DNA of 64,000 bases from Piscinibacter gummiphilus (GCF_002116905.1 NZ_CP015118.1:1922001-1986000); one strand, 5' to 3'. Positions 7,722 to 17,680 are shown, counted from the first letter of the stretch. Made by a program: numbers and translations. Notes: a model not told the origin generated them from the sequence alone.

Positions 7722-7919
7722 TCACTGCCCGGTGCGGTTGTCCTTGATGCGCTCCTTCTCCACCTTGTAGGAGTCGCTGGACGGCACCGCCGTGCAGCCG
7801 CCGTCGCTGCCCGCCGTGCGCTGGCACATCGCGTCGCCCTTCAGGACCGAGCGTTCCGCGGTACAGCCCGCGAGCACCACCAACAGGGCGGCAACGAGGG
7901 GAAGGCGAGAGGAATGCAT
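7722..7919 (-). CDS. Small lipoprotein of unknown function
   Basis: A 65-residue protein with a lipoprotein signal: a hydrophobic stretch ending in the lipobox LAGC, with the lipidated Cys at position 19. The mature part is only about 46 residues, polar, with two further cysteines (MCQ, GGC) that could form a disulfide in the periplasm. I do not recognise the family. It converges on the oxidoreductase gene and is divergent from the beta-glucosidase locus. Confidence 0.7.
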   Translation of the reverse strand: MHSSRLPLVAALLVVLAGCTAERSVLKGDAMCQRTAGSDGGCTAVPSSDSYKVEKERIKDNRTGQ

Positions 7920-8055
7920 GGGAGCTCCTGGAGGGGGAGGGGGAAGGCGTTCGTTCCTCCGATTCTGCGCCGCCGGAACACACCTGCTCGAGATGGCCGA
8001 CCGACCACTCGGGATATCCCTGATGAATTCGATTTCAAGCGCTGGTCAAATGCGC

Positions 8056-8077
8056 TGCATGGAACCGGTTCCATGCA
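8056..8077. promoter_or_regulatory. 22-bp perfect palindrome, candidate LacI-family operator of the sugar locus
   Basis: Positions 8056-8066 (TGCATGGAACC) and 8067-8077 are exact reverse complements, giving a 22-bp palindrome with a CG centre, 41 bases before the beta-glucosidase start. A further half-site GGAACCGG lies at 8080-8087. Palindromes with a central CG and an AACCGGTT core are typical LacI-family operators of sugar genes. No LacI-type gene lies in this window, so the regulator must be elsewhere. Confidence 0.65.
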
Positions 8078-8117
8078 AAGGAACCGGCTTGCCGACGAAC
8101 AACCAGGTGACCCTCAC

Positions 8118-9476
8118 GTGACGACCTCCGACTCGCTCGTTTTCTCGCCCCCGGCCGGATCGGCCATGCTCCGCCCCGACTTCCTCTTCGGCGCCGCCAC
8201 CGCCTCCTACCAGATCGAGGGCGCGGCCACGGCCGACGGCCGCCATCCGTCCATCTGGGACACGTTCTGCCGCGTGCCCGGCGCGGTCCACAACGCCGAC
8301 AACGGCGACGTGGCGTGCGATCACTTCCATCGCTGGCAGAGTGATCTGCAGCTGATCTCCGACCTCGGCTTCGACGGCTACCGCTTCTCGGTGTCGTGGT
8401 CGCGCGTGATGACCGTCGACGGCCAGCGCAACGAGAAGGGCCTCGACTTCTACAAGCGGCTGCTCGACGAGCTCGAACGCCGGGGCCTGAAATCGTTCCT
8501 CACGCTGTACCACTGGGACCTGCCACAGCACCTGCAGGACCGCGGCGGCTGGCTGAACCGCGACACCGCCACCCGGTTCGCCGAATACGCCGACCTGATG
8601 AGCCGCGAGGTCGCCGGCCGCGTGAGCGCGTGGACCACGCTCAACGAGCCGTACTGCTCCGCCTACCTCGGCCACACCACCGGCCGCCACGCGCCGGGCC
8701 TGAAGGACGTGCGCTACGGTGTCGAATCGATGCACCACCTGCTGCTGGGCCATGGCCTGGCCACCGAGGCGGTGCGCGCCAACGACAAGGCGCCCGTCGG
8801 CCTCGTGGCGAACGTCTGCGCGATGGTGCCGGCGAGCGATTCGCCGAAGGACCGCCGCGCCGCCGAACTGTCGTACGCCAACGCGAACACGTGGGTCCTC
8901 GACCCGCTGCTGCTGGGCACGTACCCCGAGGAACTGGCCGAGTTGTGGCCGGGTGTAAAAGCGCCCGTGCGCGCCGGTGACATGGCGACAATCTCCACGC
9001 GCATGGACTACCTCGGCATCAACTACTACTTCCGCTCGAACATCCGCAGCGACGGAGCGCACGGCTATGTCGAGGAAGACCTGCCGAACGTCGAGCGCAC
9101 GCAGATGGGCTGGGAGGTGTACCCCGACGGCCTGCGCGACCTGCTGCTGGACTTCAAGCACCGCTACCCCGGCCTGCCGCCCATCTACATCACCGAAAAC
9201 GGCATGGCGAGCGACGACAGTCCGGTGGCCGGCCGCGTCGCCGACGAACAGCGCCTGCGCTACCTGAACCGCCACGTCGCCGCGGTGGACCAGGCCATGC
9301 GCCAGGGCGTCGATGTGCGGGGCTACTTCGCGTGGTCGCTGCTGGACAACTTCGAGTGGTCCTACGGCTACGAGAAGCGTTTCGGCCTCGTCCACGTCGA
9401 CTACGACACCCAGGTCCGCACGCCGAAGGACAGCGCACTCGCGCTGAAGCGGTTCCTCGAACAACGGCGCGGCTGA
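8118..9476 (+). CDS. GH1 family beta-glucosidase
   Basis: A 452-residue glycoside hydrolase of family 1, which removes terminal beta-linked glucose from oligosaccharides. The N-terminal signature FLFGAATASYQIEGA is present. The acid/base Glu is in TLNEPYC (Glu177 from this start) and the nucleophile Glu in YITENG (Glu360); the C-terminal SLLDNFEWSYGYEKRFGLVHVDY segment is also typical. There is no signal peptide, so it acts in the cytoplasm on imported sugars. GTG at 8118 is used; ATG at 8166 is an alternative closer to the usual family start. It heads a run with the ABC sugar importer and probably shares its control through the palindrome at 8056-8077. Confidence 0.95.
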   Translation: MTTSDSLVFSPPAGSAMLRPDFLFGAATASYQIEGAATADGRHPSIWDTFCRVPGAVHNADNGDVACDHFHRWQSDLQLISDLGFDGYRFSVSWSRVMTVDGQRNEKGLDFYKRLLDELERRGLKSFLTLYHWDLPQHLQDRGGWLNRDTATRFAEYADLMSREVAGRVSAWTTLNEPYCSAYLGHTTGRHAPGLKDVRYGVESMHHLLLGHGLATEAVRANDKAPVGLVANVCAMVPASDSPKDRRAAELSYANANTWVLDPLLLGTYPEELAELWPGVKAPVRAGDMATISTRMDYLGINYYFRSNIRSDGAHGYVEEDLPNVERTQMGWEVYPDGLRDLLLDFKHRYPGLPPIYITENGMASDDSPVAGRVADEQRLRYLNRHVAAVDQAMRQGVDVRGYFAWSLLDNFEWSYGYEKRFGLVHVDYDTQVRTPKDSALALKRFLEQRRG

Positions 9477-9540
9477 TCCCGCGCACCGACCAGAGCACCA
9501 CACCCCGGGGCGAGGGCCCCGACACAACAGGAGATCGACA

Positions 9541-10773
9541 ATGATCCGCAAGCATTCCCTGGCCATCGGCGTCAGCCTGGCCGTCCTTGCCGTCGGCGCC
9601 GCACACGCCCAGGCCAACCGCGCCGAAGTCATCCACTGGTGGACCTCGGGCGGTGAATCCGCCGCGATCCAGGAGATCGCCAACGGCTACAAGGCCGCGG
9701 GCGGGACGTGGGTCGACAGCGCCATCGCCGGCGGCGAAGCCGCCCGCTCGGCCGCCATCAACCGCATCGTGGGCGGCAACCCGTCCACCGCCGCGCAGTT
9801 CAACACCTCGCAGCAGTTCCTCGACATCGTCAAGGGCGGCATGCTCAACAACGTCGACGAAGTCGCCAAGAAGAACGACTGGGACAAGATCCTCCCGGCG
9901 CCGATCCTCAAGTCGATCAAGATCGACGGCCACTTCTATGCCGTGCCGGTCAACATCCACATGCCCGCGTGGTTCTGGTACTCGAAGGCCGCGTTCGCCA
10001 AGGCCGGCATCGCCGCCGAGCCGAAGACCCCCGAAGAGTTCTTCGCCGCCCTCGACAAGCTGAAGGCCGCCGGCATCACCCCGGTCGCCTTCGGCGGCCA
10101 GCCGTGGCAGGAGAAGATCGTGTTCGACGCGCTGCTCGCCCACATCGGCGGCGCCGACCTGTACCTGAAGGTCTACAAGGGCGACCAGAAGGCCATCGCC
10201 TCGCCCGAGTTCAAGAACGTGCTCGCCTCGTTCAGGAAGCTCAAGGGCTACACCGACGCCGGTTCGCCGAACCGCAACTGGAACGACGCCACGTCGATGG
10301 TCATCTCCGGCAAGGCCGGCGTGCAGATCATGGGCGACTGGGCCAAGGGCGAGTTCCAGGCCGCCAAGCAGACGGCCGGCAAGGAGTTCGGCTGCTTCCC
10401 GGGTTTCGGCCCGAAGGCGCCGTACATCATCGCGGGTGACGTGTTCGTGTTCCCGAAGACGAGCGACGCCGCGGCCATCAAGTCGCAGCAGCTGCTGGCC
10501 ACGGTGATGACCTCGCCCGCCACGCAGGTCGCCTTCAACAACAAGAAGGGTTCGATCCCGATCCGCACGGACGTCGACGCGAAGGCGATGGACATCTGCG
10601 CGCAGCAGGGCATCGCCGCGATGAAGGACGTGTCGCGCCAGCTGCCGAACTCCGAAATGCTCGTCGCTCCGGACATCACCGGCGCGCTCCAGGACGTCGT
10701 CACGAAGTTCTGGAACACCAACCAGTCGGTGGACGACGCGGTGAAGGCCGTGGGCGCGGCCGTCAAGGGTTGA
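9541..10773 (+). CDS. ABC sugar importer, periplasmic binding protein (glucose/mannose GtsA-like)
   Basis: A 410-residue sugar-binding protein with a Sec signal peptide ending AHAQA (about residue 22). The mature start VIHWWTSGGE and the segments INRIVGGNPSTAAQFNTSQQF, VPVNIHMPAWFWYSK and MGDWAKGEF are characteristic of the glucose/mannose binding proteins (GtsA type) of CUT1 importers. The start follows an AGGAGATCGACA ribosome site. It is 64 bases after the beta-glucosidase gene and its stop overlaps the next permease gene. The natural ligand may be glucose or a short beta-glucoside such as cellobiose; the sequence does not decide this. Confidence 0.92.
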   Translation: MIRKHSLAIGVSLAVLAVGAAHAQANRAEVIHWWTSGGESAAIQEIANGYKAAGGTWVDSAIAGGEAARSAAINRIVGGNPSTAAQFNTSQQFLDIVKGGMLNNVDEVAKKNDWDKILPAPILKSIKIDGHFYAVPVNIHMPAWFWYSKAAFAKAGIAAEPKTPEEFFAALDKLKAAGITPVAFGGQPWQEKIVFDALLAHIGGADLYLKVYKGDQKAIASPEFKNVLASFRKLKGYTDAGSPNRNWNDATSMVISGKAGVQIMGDWAKGEFQAAKQTAGKEFGCFPGFGPKAPYIIAGDVFVFPKTSDAAAIKSQQLLATVMTSPATQVAFNNKKGSIPIRTDVDAKAMDICAQQGIAAMKDVSRQLPNSEMLVAPDITGALQDVVTKFWNTNQSVDDAVKAVGAAVKG

Positions 10774-11675
10774 GCGCCGCCGCCCGCCCCGGCAGCCATT
10801 GGCTGCGTCACGGCGTGGTCTACGCCGCGATGCTGCCGATGCTCGCCACCGTGCTGTTCGCCTACCTCGGCACCGTCTTCTGGTCGGTCCGGGTGTCGGT
10901 GAGCAGTTCACGGACACTCCCGTCCAGCGACTTCGTGGGCCTGGCGCAGTACACGCGCCTGTTCGCCTCGGAGCGCTGGTTGCTGTCGCTCGAGAACGTC
11001 GTGGTGTTCGGCGTGATCTTCATCGCCGCGTGCCTCGTGCTCGGGTTCCTGCTGGCCGTGTTCATCGACCAGAAGGTGGCCGGGGAGGGTGTGCTGAGAA
11101 CCGTGTTCCTCTACCCGTACGCGATGTCCTTCGTCGCGACGGGCCTGATCTGGCAGTGGGTGCTGAACCCCGAGCTGGGCATCCAGTCCACCGTGCGCGC
11201 GCTCGGCTTCGAGACGTTCACGTTCGACTGGATCGCCACGCAGGACAAGGTGATGTACGCGATCGCGCTCGCGGCGGTGTGGCAGGCCGCCGGCCTCGTG
11301 ATGGCGCTGATGCTCGCCGGCCTGCGCGGCATCGACGACAGCCTCTGGAAGGCCGCCCGCATCGACGGCATTCCCACGTGGCGCGTCTACATGAGCATCG
11401 TGCTGCCCATGCTGGGCCCGTCCATCGGCACGGCCGTCGTGCTGCTGTCGGTGAGCGTGGTCAAGGTGTACGACGTCGTCGTCGCGATGACCCAGGGCGG
11501 CCCCGGCCTCGCGAGCGAGGTGCCCGGCAAGTTCATCATGGACAACCTGTTCGGCCGCGCCAACATCGGCCTCGCCTCGGCCGCGTCCACCGTGCTGCTG
11601 CTGACGGTGCTGGCGCTGCTCGCCCCCTGGATGTACGCTCGCGCCCGGGCCGCCCGCAACGGAGGCCACCGATGA
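10770..11675 (+). CDS. ABC sugar importer, permease 1 (GtsB/UgpA-like)
   Basis: A 301-residue inner-membrane permease with six predicted membrane helices. The first lies at about residues 17-40 and the last at about 268-290. The EAA loop that docks the ATPase is AARIDGIPTWRVYMSIVLPML (key residues near 205-225). TTG at 10770, overlapping the stop of the binding-protein gene, is the earliest start and gives a normal N-terminus; a GTG or ATG some 15-20 codons later would remove part of the first helix region. It pairs with the permease gene downstream, which overlaps its stop. Confidence 0.9.
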   Translation: MSAAARPGSHWLRHGVVYAAMLPMLATVLFAYLGTVFWSVRVSVSSSRTLPSSDFVGLAQYTRLFASERWLLSLENVVVFGVIFIAACLVLGFLLAVFIDQKVAGEGVLRTVFLYPYAMSFVATGLIWQWVLNPELGIQSTVRALGFETFTFDWIATQDKVMYAIALAAVWQAAGLVMALMLAGLRGIDDSLWKAARIDGIPTWRVYMSIVLPMLGPSIGTAVVLLSVSVVKVYDVVVAMTQGGPGLASEVPGKFIMDNLFGRANIGLASAASTVLLLTVLALLAPWMYARARAARNGGHR

Positions 11676-12604
11676 ACACGACCACCACGACGATGCCCTC
11701 TCAACCCGTGGCTCCGCCGGCCGTCGCCCGCACCTCGGTCCGCCCGCGCCGTTCAGCGTGGACGCCCGCGCGCATCGGCATCTATGCCTTCCTGCTCGTC
11801 TGCGCGGTGTTCTTCCTGTTCCCGCTGTACGTGATGCTGATCACCTCGGTCAAGCCGATGGAGGAGATCCGCCTGGGCAACATCTTCTCGCTGCCGGTCA
11901 AGGTCACGCTCGAACCCTGGGCCATGGCCTGGTCCAGCGTGTGCACGGGGCTGCAGTGCGAGGGCATCAAGGGCGGGTTCTTCAACTCGATCGCCATCGT
12001 GGTGCCCAGCACCATCCTGTCGATCCTGGTGGGCGCGCTCAACGGCTACGCACTGTCGTTCTGGAAGCCGCGCGGCGGCACGCTGCTGTTCGGCGTCCTG
12101 CTGATGGGCGCGTTCGTGCCGTACCAGGTGATCATGTTCCCGCTCGTGCGCGCGTTCGCGGCCATGTCGATCTTCGGTACGCTGCCGGGCATCGTGCTGA
12201 TCCACACCATCTTCGGCATGCCGGTGATGACGCTGCTGTTCCGCAACTACTACGCGTCGATCCCCAACGAGCTGTTCAAGGCCGCGCGCATCGACGGCGG
12301 GGGCTTCTGGCGCATCTTCCTGCAGCTGATGCTGCCGATGTCGCTGCCCATTCTCGTGGTGGCGGTGATCATGCAGGTGACCGGCATCTGGAACGACTTC
12401 ATCCTCGGGCTCGTGTTCGCCGGCCGCGACCACCTGCCGATGACCGTGCAGCTCAACAACGTGATCAACACGACCACGGGCGAGCGCCTCTACAACGTCA
12501 ACATGGCGGCCACCGTGCTCACCTCGCTCGTGCCGCTGTTCATCTACCTCGTTTCCGGCCGCTGGTTCGTCCGCGGCATTGCGGCCGGCGCCGTGAAAGG
12601 CTGA
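11672..12604 (+). CDS. ABC sugar importer, permease 2 (GtsC/UgpE-like)
   Basis: A 310-residue permease with six predicted membrane helices after a cytoplasmic, Thr- and Pro-rich N-terminus of about 30 residues. The opening VFFLFPLYVMLITSVKP and the EAA loop AARIDGGGFWRIFLQLMLPM are typical of the second permease in CUT1 importers. The CTGLQCEGIKGGFFNS stretch, with two cysteines in a periplasmic loop, is seen in the GtsC-type glucose subgroup. The ATG overlaps the stop of permease 1. Together they form the channel of the importer. Confidence 0.92.
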   Translation: MNTTTTTMPSQPVAPPAVARTSVRPRRSAWTPARIGIYAFLLVCAVFFLFPLYVMLITSVKPMEEIRLGNIFSLPVKVTLEPWAMAWSSVCTGLQCEGIKGGFFNSIAIVVPSTILSILVGALNGYALSFWKPRGGTLLFGVLLMGAFVPYQVIMFPLVRAFAAMSIFGTLPGIVLIHTIFGMPVMTLLFRNYYASIPNELFKAARIDGGGFWRIFLQLMLPMSLPILVVAVIMQVTGIWNDFILGLVFAGRDHLPMTVQLNNVINTTTGERLYNVNMAATVLTSLVPLFIYLVSGRWFVRGIAAGAVKG

Positions 12605-12610
12605 TTCCCG

Positions 12611-13693
<1,083 letters not shown>

Positions 13694-13700
13694 GGACACC

Positions 13701-13726
13701 GCTGCTGACAACACGGTGTCAGCAGC
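13701..13726. promoter_or_regulatory. Inverted repeat, copy 1 of a shared palindromic element
   Basis: Ten-base arms GCTGCTGACA and TGTCAGCAGC flank a 6-base loop. The inner 24 bases (13702-13725) match the element at 17640-17663 at 23 of 24 positions. It lies between the sugar ATPase gene and the GFA-like gene, 44 bases before the latter's ATG. The site could also fold as a hairpin and end the sugar operon, but it has no T-run, and the second copy at a matching place before another small gene favours a protein-binding site. Confidence 0.6.
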
Positions 13727-13769
13727 GGGTGTCTATCGTGAGGACTTCACCACACGGAGGAGTCTCACG

Positions 13770-14174
13770 ATGAAGAAGACCTACCAGGGCAGCTGCCACT
13801 GCGGCCAGGTGCGCTACGAAGCCGACGTCGACCTGTCGGAGGGCGCGTCGCGCTGCAACTGCACGTACTGCTCCAAGACCCGCGCCTGGGGCACCACCAT
13901 CAAGCCCGACGCGTTCCGCCTGCTGACCGACGAGAACGCGCTGAAGGACTACCGCTTCAACACGCGCTCGGGCGGGCACCTGTTCTGCAGCACCTGCGGC
14001 CTCTCGTCGTTCAGCCGGGGGGACGTGCCCGCGCTGGGCGGCGCCTTCGTGTCGGTCAACGTGGCGTGCCTCGACGGCGTGAGCCCCGAGGAACTGGCCG
14101 CCATTCCGGTGAAATACTGCGACGGGCTGCACGACAACTGGTGGAACCCGCCGGCGGTCACCTCGTACCTCTGA
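13770..14174 (+). CDS. GFA family (glutathione-dependent formaldehyde-activating-like, CENP-V fold) zinc protein
   Basis: A 134-residue protein of the GFA/DUF636 family. Zinc-binding cysteines are seen in GSCHCGQVRY (about 8-17), RCNCTYCSK (about 33-41) and FCSTCGL (about 76-82), the complete set for the two-metal fold. Family members are linked to S-hydroxymethylglutathione or similar small thiol adducts, but most are uncharacterised. The ATG follows a CGGAGGA ribosome site. The gene probably stands alone under the palindrome at 13701-13726, which it shares with the SRPBCC gene at 17715. Confidence 0.88.
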   Translation: MKKTYQGSCHCGQVRYEADVDLSEGASRCNCTYCSKTRAWGTTIKPDAFRLLTDENALKDYRFNTRSGGHLFCSTCGLSSFSRGDVPALGGAFVSVNVACLDGVSPEELAAIPVKYCDGLHDNWWNPPAVTSYL

Positions 14175-14330
14175 GCGTTCCGTTCGAACAGCGTGACGAT
14201 CCGCCCGCTGATCGGCGGTTCACCTTCCTGTCCCTGATCCGACACTATCGCCCGGGCCAGTTCGCCGCCCGCTCCACTCGACGGGGCGGCTTCAGAGCGG
14301 ACGGTCCGCCGGGGTGGTCTGGAGCAGTAC

Positions 14331-16154
14331 GTGGGATCGCGTGGGTCGTGGGTGAATGGCGTCCGTTCGGGCGCCGGGGTGGTGTGGTTGAGCCTGCTGG
14401 TCGCCTGTGGCGGCGGTGGGGGTGGCGGCAGTCCGGCGACGGGCGGCGGCAGCCCCGACAGCGGGCCCGTGGCGGCGCCGCCGGGGTCGACCGACGGCTC
14501 GCCCGGAGACAGTGCCCCGGTGCCGGCTCCCGTACCCGCACCGGCACCTGATGCCGGATCGCCGGCGCCTGTCCCGGACACCTTCACGGCCAACGACGCC
14601 GCCCGGTTCCTGGCCCAGGCCACCTTCGGCCCCACCGAGGCCGGCATCGCGCGCCTGACCGCCATCGGCCCCGCCGCCTGGCTCGACGACCAGTTCAGCC
14701 AGCCGGTGGTGTCCCACCTCGCGTTCGTGAACACGCTCGCCGCCGGTGGCACCTCGCTCACGCAGGTGCACTTCCGCCAGTCGTTCTGGACGCAGGCCAT
14801 CGCCGGCGAGGACCAGCTGCGCCAGCGCATGGCCTTCGCGCTCTCGCAGGTCTTCGTGGTGTCGTTCGCCGACACCACCCTGTCGACGAAGGTGCGGGGC
14901 ATGGCGTCCTACTACGACGTGCTGGCCGCCCACGCCTTCGGCAACTACCGCGACCTGCTGCAGGCCGTGGCGACGCACCCGATGATGGGCATCTACCTCA
15001 GCACGCTGCGCAACCAGAAGGAGGACGCGGCCACCGGGCGCAACGCGGACCAGAACTTCGCGCGCGAGTCGATGCAGCTCTTCACGCTGGGCCTGCACGA
15101 GCTGAACGCCGACGGGACGGAGAAGGGCGCGAGCCCGGTCGACACCTACTCGGCCGCCGACGTCGAAGGCCTGGCGAAGGTCTTCACCGGCTGGAGCTGG
15201 TACGCGGGCCCGAATGCGAGTGACCGCACCGACCGCCGCTTCCAGGGCCTCGATGCCCACGCCGAACGCGACTGGCGCCCGATGCAGGCTTACGACAAGT
15301 TCCATTCCACGAGCGAGAAGCAGTTCCTCGGCGTGACGATCCCGGCCGGCTCCGGCAGCGCCGAGGCCGACCTGAAGGTGGCGCTCGACCGCCTCTTCAA
15401 CCATCCCAACGTGGGCCCCTTCGTCGGGCGGCAGCTGATCCAGCGTTTCGTCACCAGCAACCCCTCGCCAGGCTACGTGGCTCGGGTCGCGGCGGTGTTC
15501 GCGAACAACGGGCAGGGCGTGCGCGGCGACCTGAAGGCGGTGCTGCGCGCCGTGTTGATGGACGCCGAGGCCCGCACGTACACACCCTCGAACGCGGCGT
15601 ATGGCAAACCGCGTGAGCCGCTGGTGCGCCTCGCGCACTTCATGCGGGCGTTCAACGCGACATCCACCAGCGGCCGCTTCACCGGAATCGACGAGCTCGA
15701 GGCGGGCAGCCAGGTGGGCCAGCAGGCGCTCAAGGCGCCGTCGGTCTTCAACTTCTTCCGCCCGGGCTACACGCCGCCGAACAGCGCGGCGGCCTCGGCG
15801 GGCCTCGTGGCCCCCGAGTGGCAGCTGGCCAACGAGGTGAGCCTCGCGACCTTCGCCAACTACCAGCGGGCCTGGGCCGGCTACTCGGCCACGCGCGACA
15901 TCCAGCACGACTACACGGCCGAACTGGCCCTCGCCGACAACCCGGCCGCCTTGCTCGACCGGCTCGACCTGCTGCTGATGTCCGGCCAGATGACCGCGAC
16001 CCAGCGCCACCTGATCACCGCCGCGATCAACGGCCGTGCCATTCCCGCGGCCACCGGCAGCAACCAGGCCGCGATCGATTCGGCCCGGCGCGACCGGGTC
16101 AGCATCGCCGTGCTGCTGACGATGGCTTCTCCCGACTACGTGGTGCAGAAATGA
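14331..16154 (+). CDS. DUF1800 family lipoprotein
   Basis: A 607-residue exported protein. The N-terminus has a lipobox-like LVAC with Cys26, followed by a Gly-rich and then Pro/Ala-rich linker to about residue 85. The DUF1800 domain starts at FTANDAARFLAQATFGPT and includes the conserved NFARESMQLFTLGLHELN and GKPREPLVRLAHFMRAFNA segments. The function is unknown; the family is almost always paired with DUF1501, as here, where the next ATG overlaps this stop. The start GTG at 14331 is the first in frame and leaves a plausible short n-region; a GTG at 14352 is possible. Confidence 0.88.
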   Translation: MGSRGSWVNGVRSGAGVVWLSLLVACGGGGGGGSPATGGGSPDSGPVAAPPGSTDGSPGDSAPVPAPVPAPAPDAGSPAPVPDTFTANDAARFLAQATFGPTEAGIARLTAIGPAAWLDDQFSQPVVSHLAFVNTLAAGGTSLTQVHFRQSFWTQAIAGEDQLRQRMAFALSQVFVVSFADTTLSTKVRGMASYYDVLAAHAFGNYRDLLQAVATHPMMGIYLSTLRNQKEDAATGRNADQNFARESMQLFTLGLHELNADGTEKGASPVDTYSAADVEGLAKVFTGWSWYAGPNASDRTDRRFQGLDAHAERDWRPMQAYDKFHSTSEKQFLGVTIPAGSGSAEADLKVALDRLFNHPNVGPFVGRQLIQRFVTSNPSPGYVARVAAVFANNGQGVRGDLKAVLRAVLMDAEARTYTPSNAAYGKPREPLVRLAHFMRAFNATSTSGRFTGIDELEAGSQVGQQALKAPSVFNFFRPGYTPPNSAAASAGLVAPEWQLANEVSLATFANYQRAWAGYSATRDIQHDYTAELALADNPAALLDRLDLLLMSGQMTATQRHLITAAINGRAIPAATGSNQAAIDSARRDRVSIAVLLTMASPDYVVQK

Positions 16155-17626
16155 CGAACGCCTCCCGACGTGAATTCCTGCGCCGCGCCGCGGCGATCTC
16201 GGCCGCCACCGGCGGCGGCGCGCTGCCGTTCGCGATGAACCTCGCCGCGATGAACGCCGCCTCCGCGCAGGCGGCCGACTACAAGGCCATCGTGTGCCTG
16301 TTCCTGCACGGCGGCAACGACAGCGCGAACATGGTGCTGCCGACCGACACGGCCTCGTGGCAGGCCTACAGCGCCGTGCGCAGCACCGGCAGCGACCCGA
16401 TCGCGCTGCGCGCCCCCGGCACACCGGCCGACGGGTCGGCGGCCGCCGGCAGCCCCGCCGCACTCGGCGGCGTGCTGCCCCTCGTGCCCGGCTTCACGGC
16501 CTTCCCCGAAAACGCGTCCCGCACGTTCGCGCTGCACCCGTGCATGGGCGAGACCGCCTCGCTGTTCGCCCAGGGCCGCCTCGCGGTGGTCGCGAACGCC
16601 GGCCCGCTCGTGATGCCGGTGACGAAGGCCGAGGTGCGCGCCCGCTCGAAGCCGCTGCCGTCCAAGCTCGGCTCGCACAACGACCAGCAGAGCACCTGGC
16701 AGGCGCTCGCCCCGGAAGGCGCCCAGGCCGGGTGGGGCGGCCGCCTCGGCGACCTGCTGGCGTCGGCCAACGGCAACACGGCGTTCACGGCGATCTCGCT
16801 GTCGGGCAACGCGGTGTTCCTGTCCGGCGACTCCGTCCACCAGTTCCAGGTGGCCAACGGCGGTGCGGTGCCGATCGAGGGCACCACCGGGGCGCTGTTC
16901 GGCTCCTACACCGCCCCGGCCGCGTACCGCGCGCTGCTGACCCAGGGCAACGTGCCCGACGACCAGGCGAACCTGATCGCGCGCGAGTACGCCGCCATCG
17001 CCAAGCGCAACGTGGACCAGGGGGCGGCGTTCAACGCGGCCTACCAGACCGGCGCGGTGATCGCCGGCACGAAGTACATGCACCCGGTGACGAAGACCCT
17101 GACCACGAACCCGCTGGCCGACCAGTTGCGCAGCATCGCGCGCATGGTCTCCGCCCGGGCGAACATGGGCGTGCGCCGCCAGGTGTTCTTCGTGGGGCTG
17201 GGCGGCTTCGACACCCACGACTGGCAGAACGCCGCGCACGCGAACCTGATGGCGCGGCTGTCGCACGCCATCGGCACGTTCGACGACGCGCTGGGCGCGC
17301 TCGGCCTGCGCGACCAGGTCACGCTGTTCACCGCGTCCGAGTTCGGCCGCACGTTCGCGACGAACGGCGACGGCACCGACCACGGCTGGGGCGCCCACCA
17401 CTTCGTGCACGGCGGCGCCGTGAAGGGCGGCGAGATCTATGGCCGCTTCCCGCAGGTGGGCCTGAACCACGACGACGAGACCGGCTCGGGCATCTTCCTG
17501 CCGCAGGTGTCGGTGGAGCAGCTGGGCGCCACGCTCGGCCGGTGGTTCGGCGCGAGCGAGGGCGCGCTCGACCTCGTGTTCCCGAACCTGCGCAACTTCC
17601 GGCGCGACCTCGGGTTCATGCGCTAG
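16151..17626 (+). CDS. DUF1501 family protein with Tat signal
   Basis: A 491-residue protein with a twin-arginine signal, SRREFLRRAAAISAA at residues 5-19, cleaved around AQA (about 37). The mature part starts with YKAIVCLFLHGGNDSANMVLPTD, the DUF1501 hallmark, and has GSHNDQQSTWQ, GGFDTHDWQNA and TASEFGRTFATNGDGTDHGWG. The last resembles the metal-site region of sulfatase/alkaline-phosphatase-fold enzymes. No activity is established. Tat export implies folding, perhaps with metal, in the cytoplasm. It is translationally coupled to the DUF1800 lipoprotein and the two probably act together at the cell surface. Confidence 0.9.
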   Translation: MTNASRREFLRRAAAISAATGGGALPFAMNLAAMNAASAQAADYKAIVCLFLHGGNDSANMVLPTDTASWQAYSAVRSTGSDPIALRAPGTPADGSAAAGSPAALGGVLPLVPGFTAFPENASRTFALHPCMGETASLFAQGRLAVVANAGPLVMPVTKAEVRARSKPLPSKLGSHNDQQSTWQALAPEGAQAGWGGRLGDLLASANGNTAFTAISLSGNAVFLSGDSVHQFQVANGGAVPIEGTTGALFGSYTAPAAYRALLTQGNVPDDQANLIAREYAAIAKRNVDQGAAFNAAYQTGAVIAGTKYMHPVTKTLTTNPLADQLRSIARMVSARANMGVRRQVFFVGLGGFDTHDWQNAAHANLMARLSHAIGTFDDALGALGLRDQVTLFTASEFGRTFATNGDGTDHGWGAHHFVHGGAVKGGEIYGRFPQVGLNHDDETGSGIFLPQVSVEQLGATLGRWFGASEGALDLVFPNLRNFRRDLGFMR

Positions 17627-17639
17627 GGCGTGGGGACGC

Positions 17640-17663
17640 CTGCTGACAACACGTTGTCAGCAG
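17640..17663. promoter_or_regulatory. 24-bp palindrome, copy 2 of the shared element
   Basis: Arms CTGCTGACAAC (17640-17650) and its exact complement (17653-17663) flank AC. It matches 13702-13725 at 23 of 24 positions. It lies 51 bases before the SRPBCC gene, nearly the same distance as copy 1 from its gene. This shared placement suggests one regulator binding in front of both genes. Confidence 0.62.
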
Positions 17664-17680
17664 CCGGGGCGCCCAATGCC

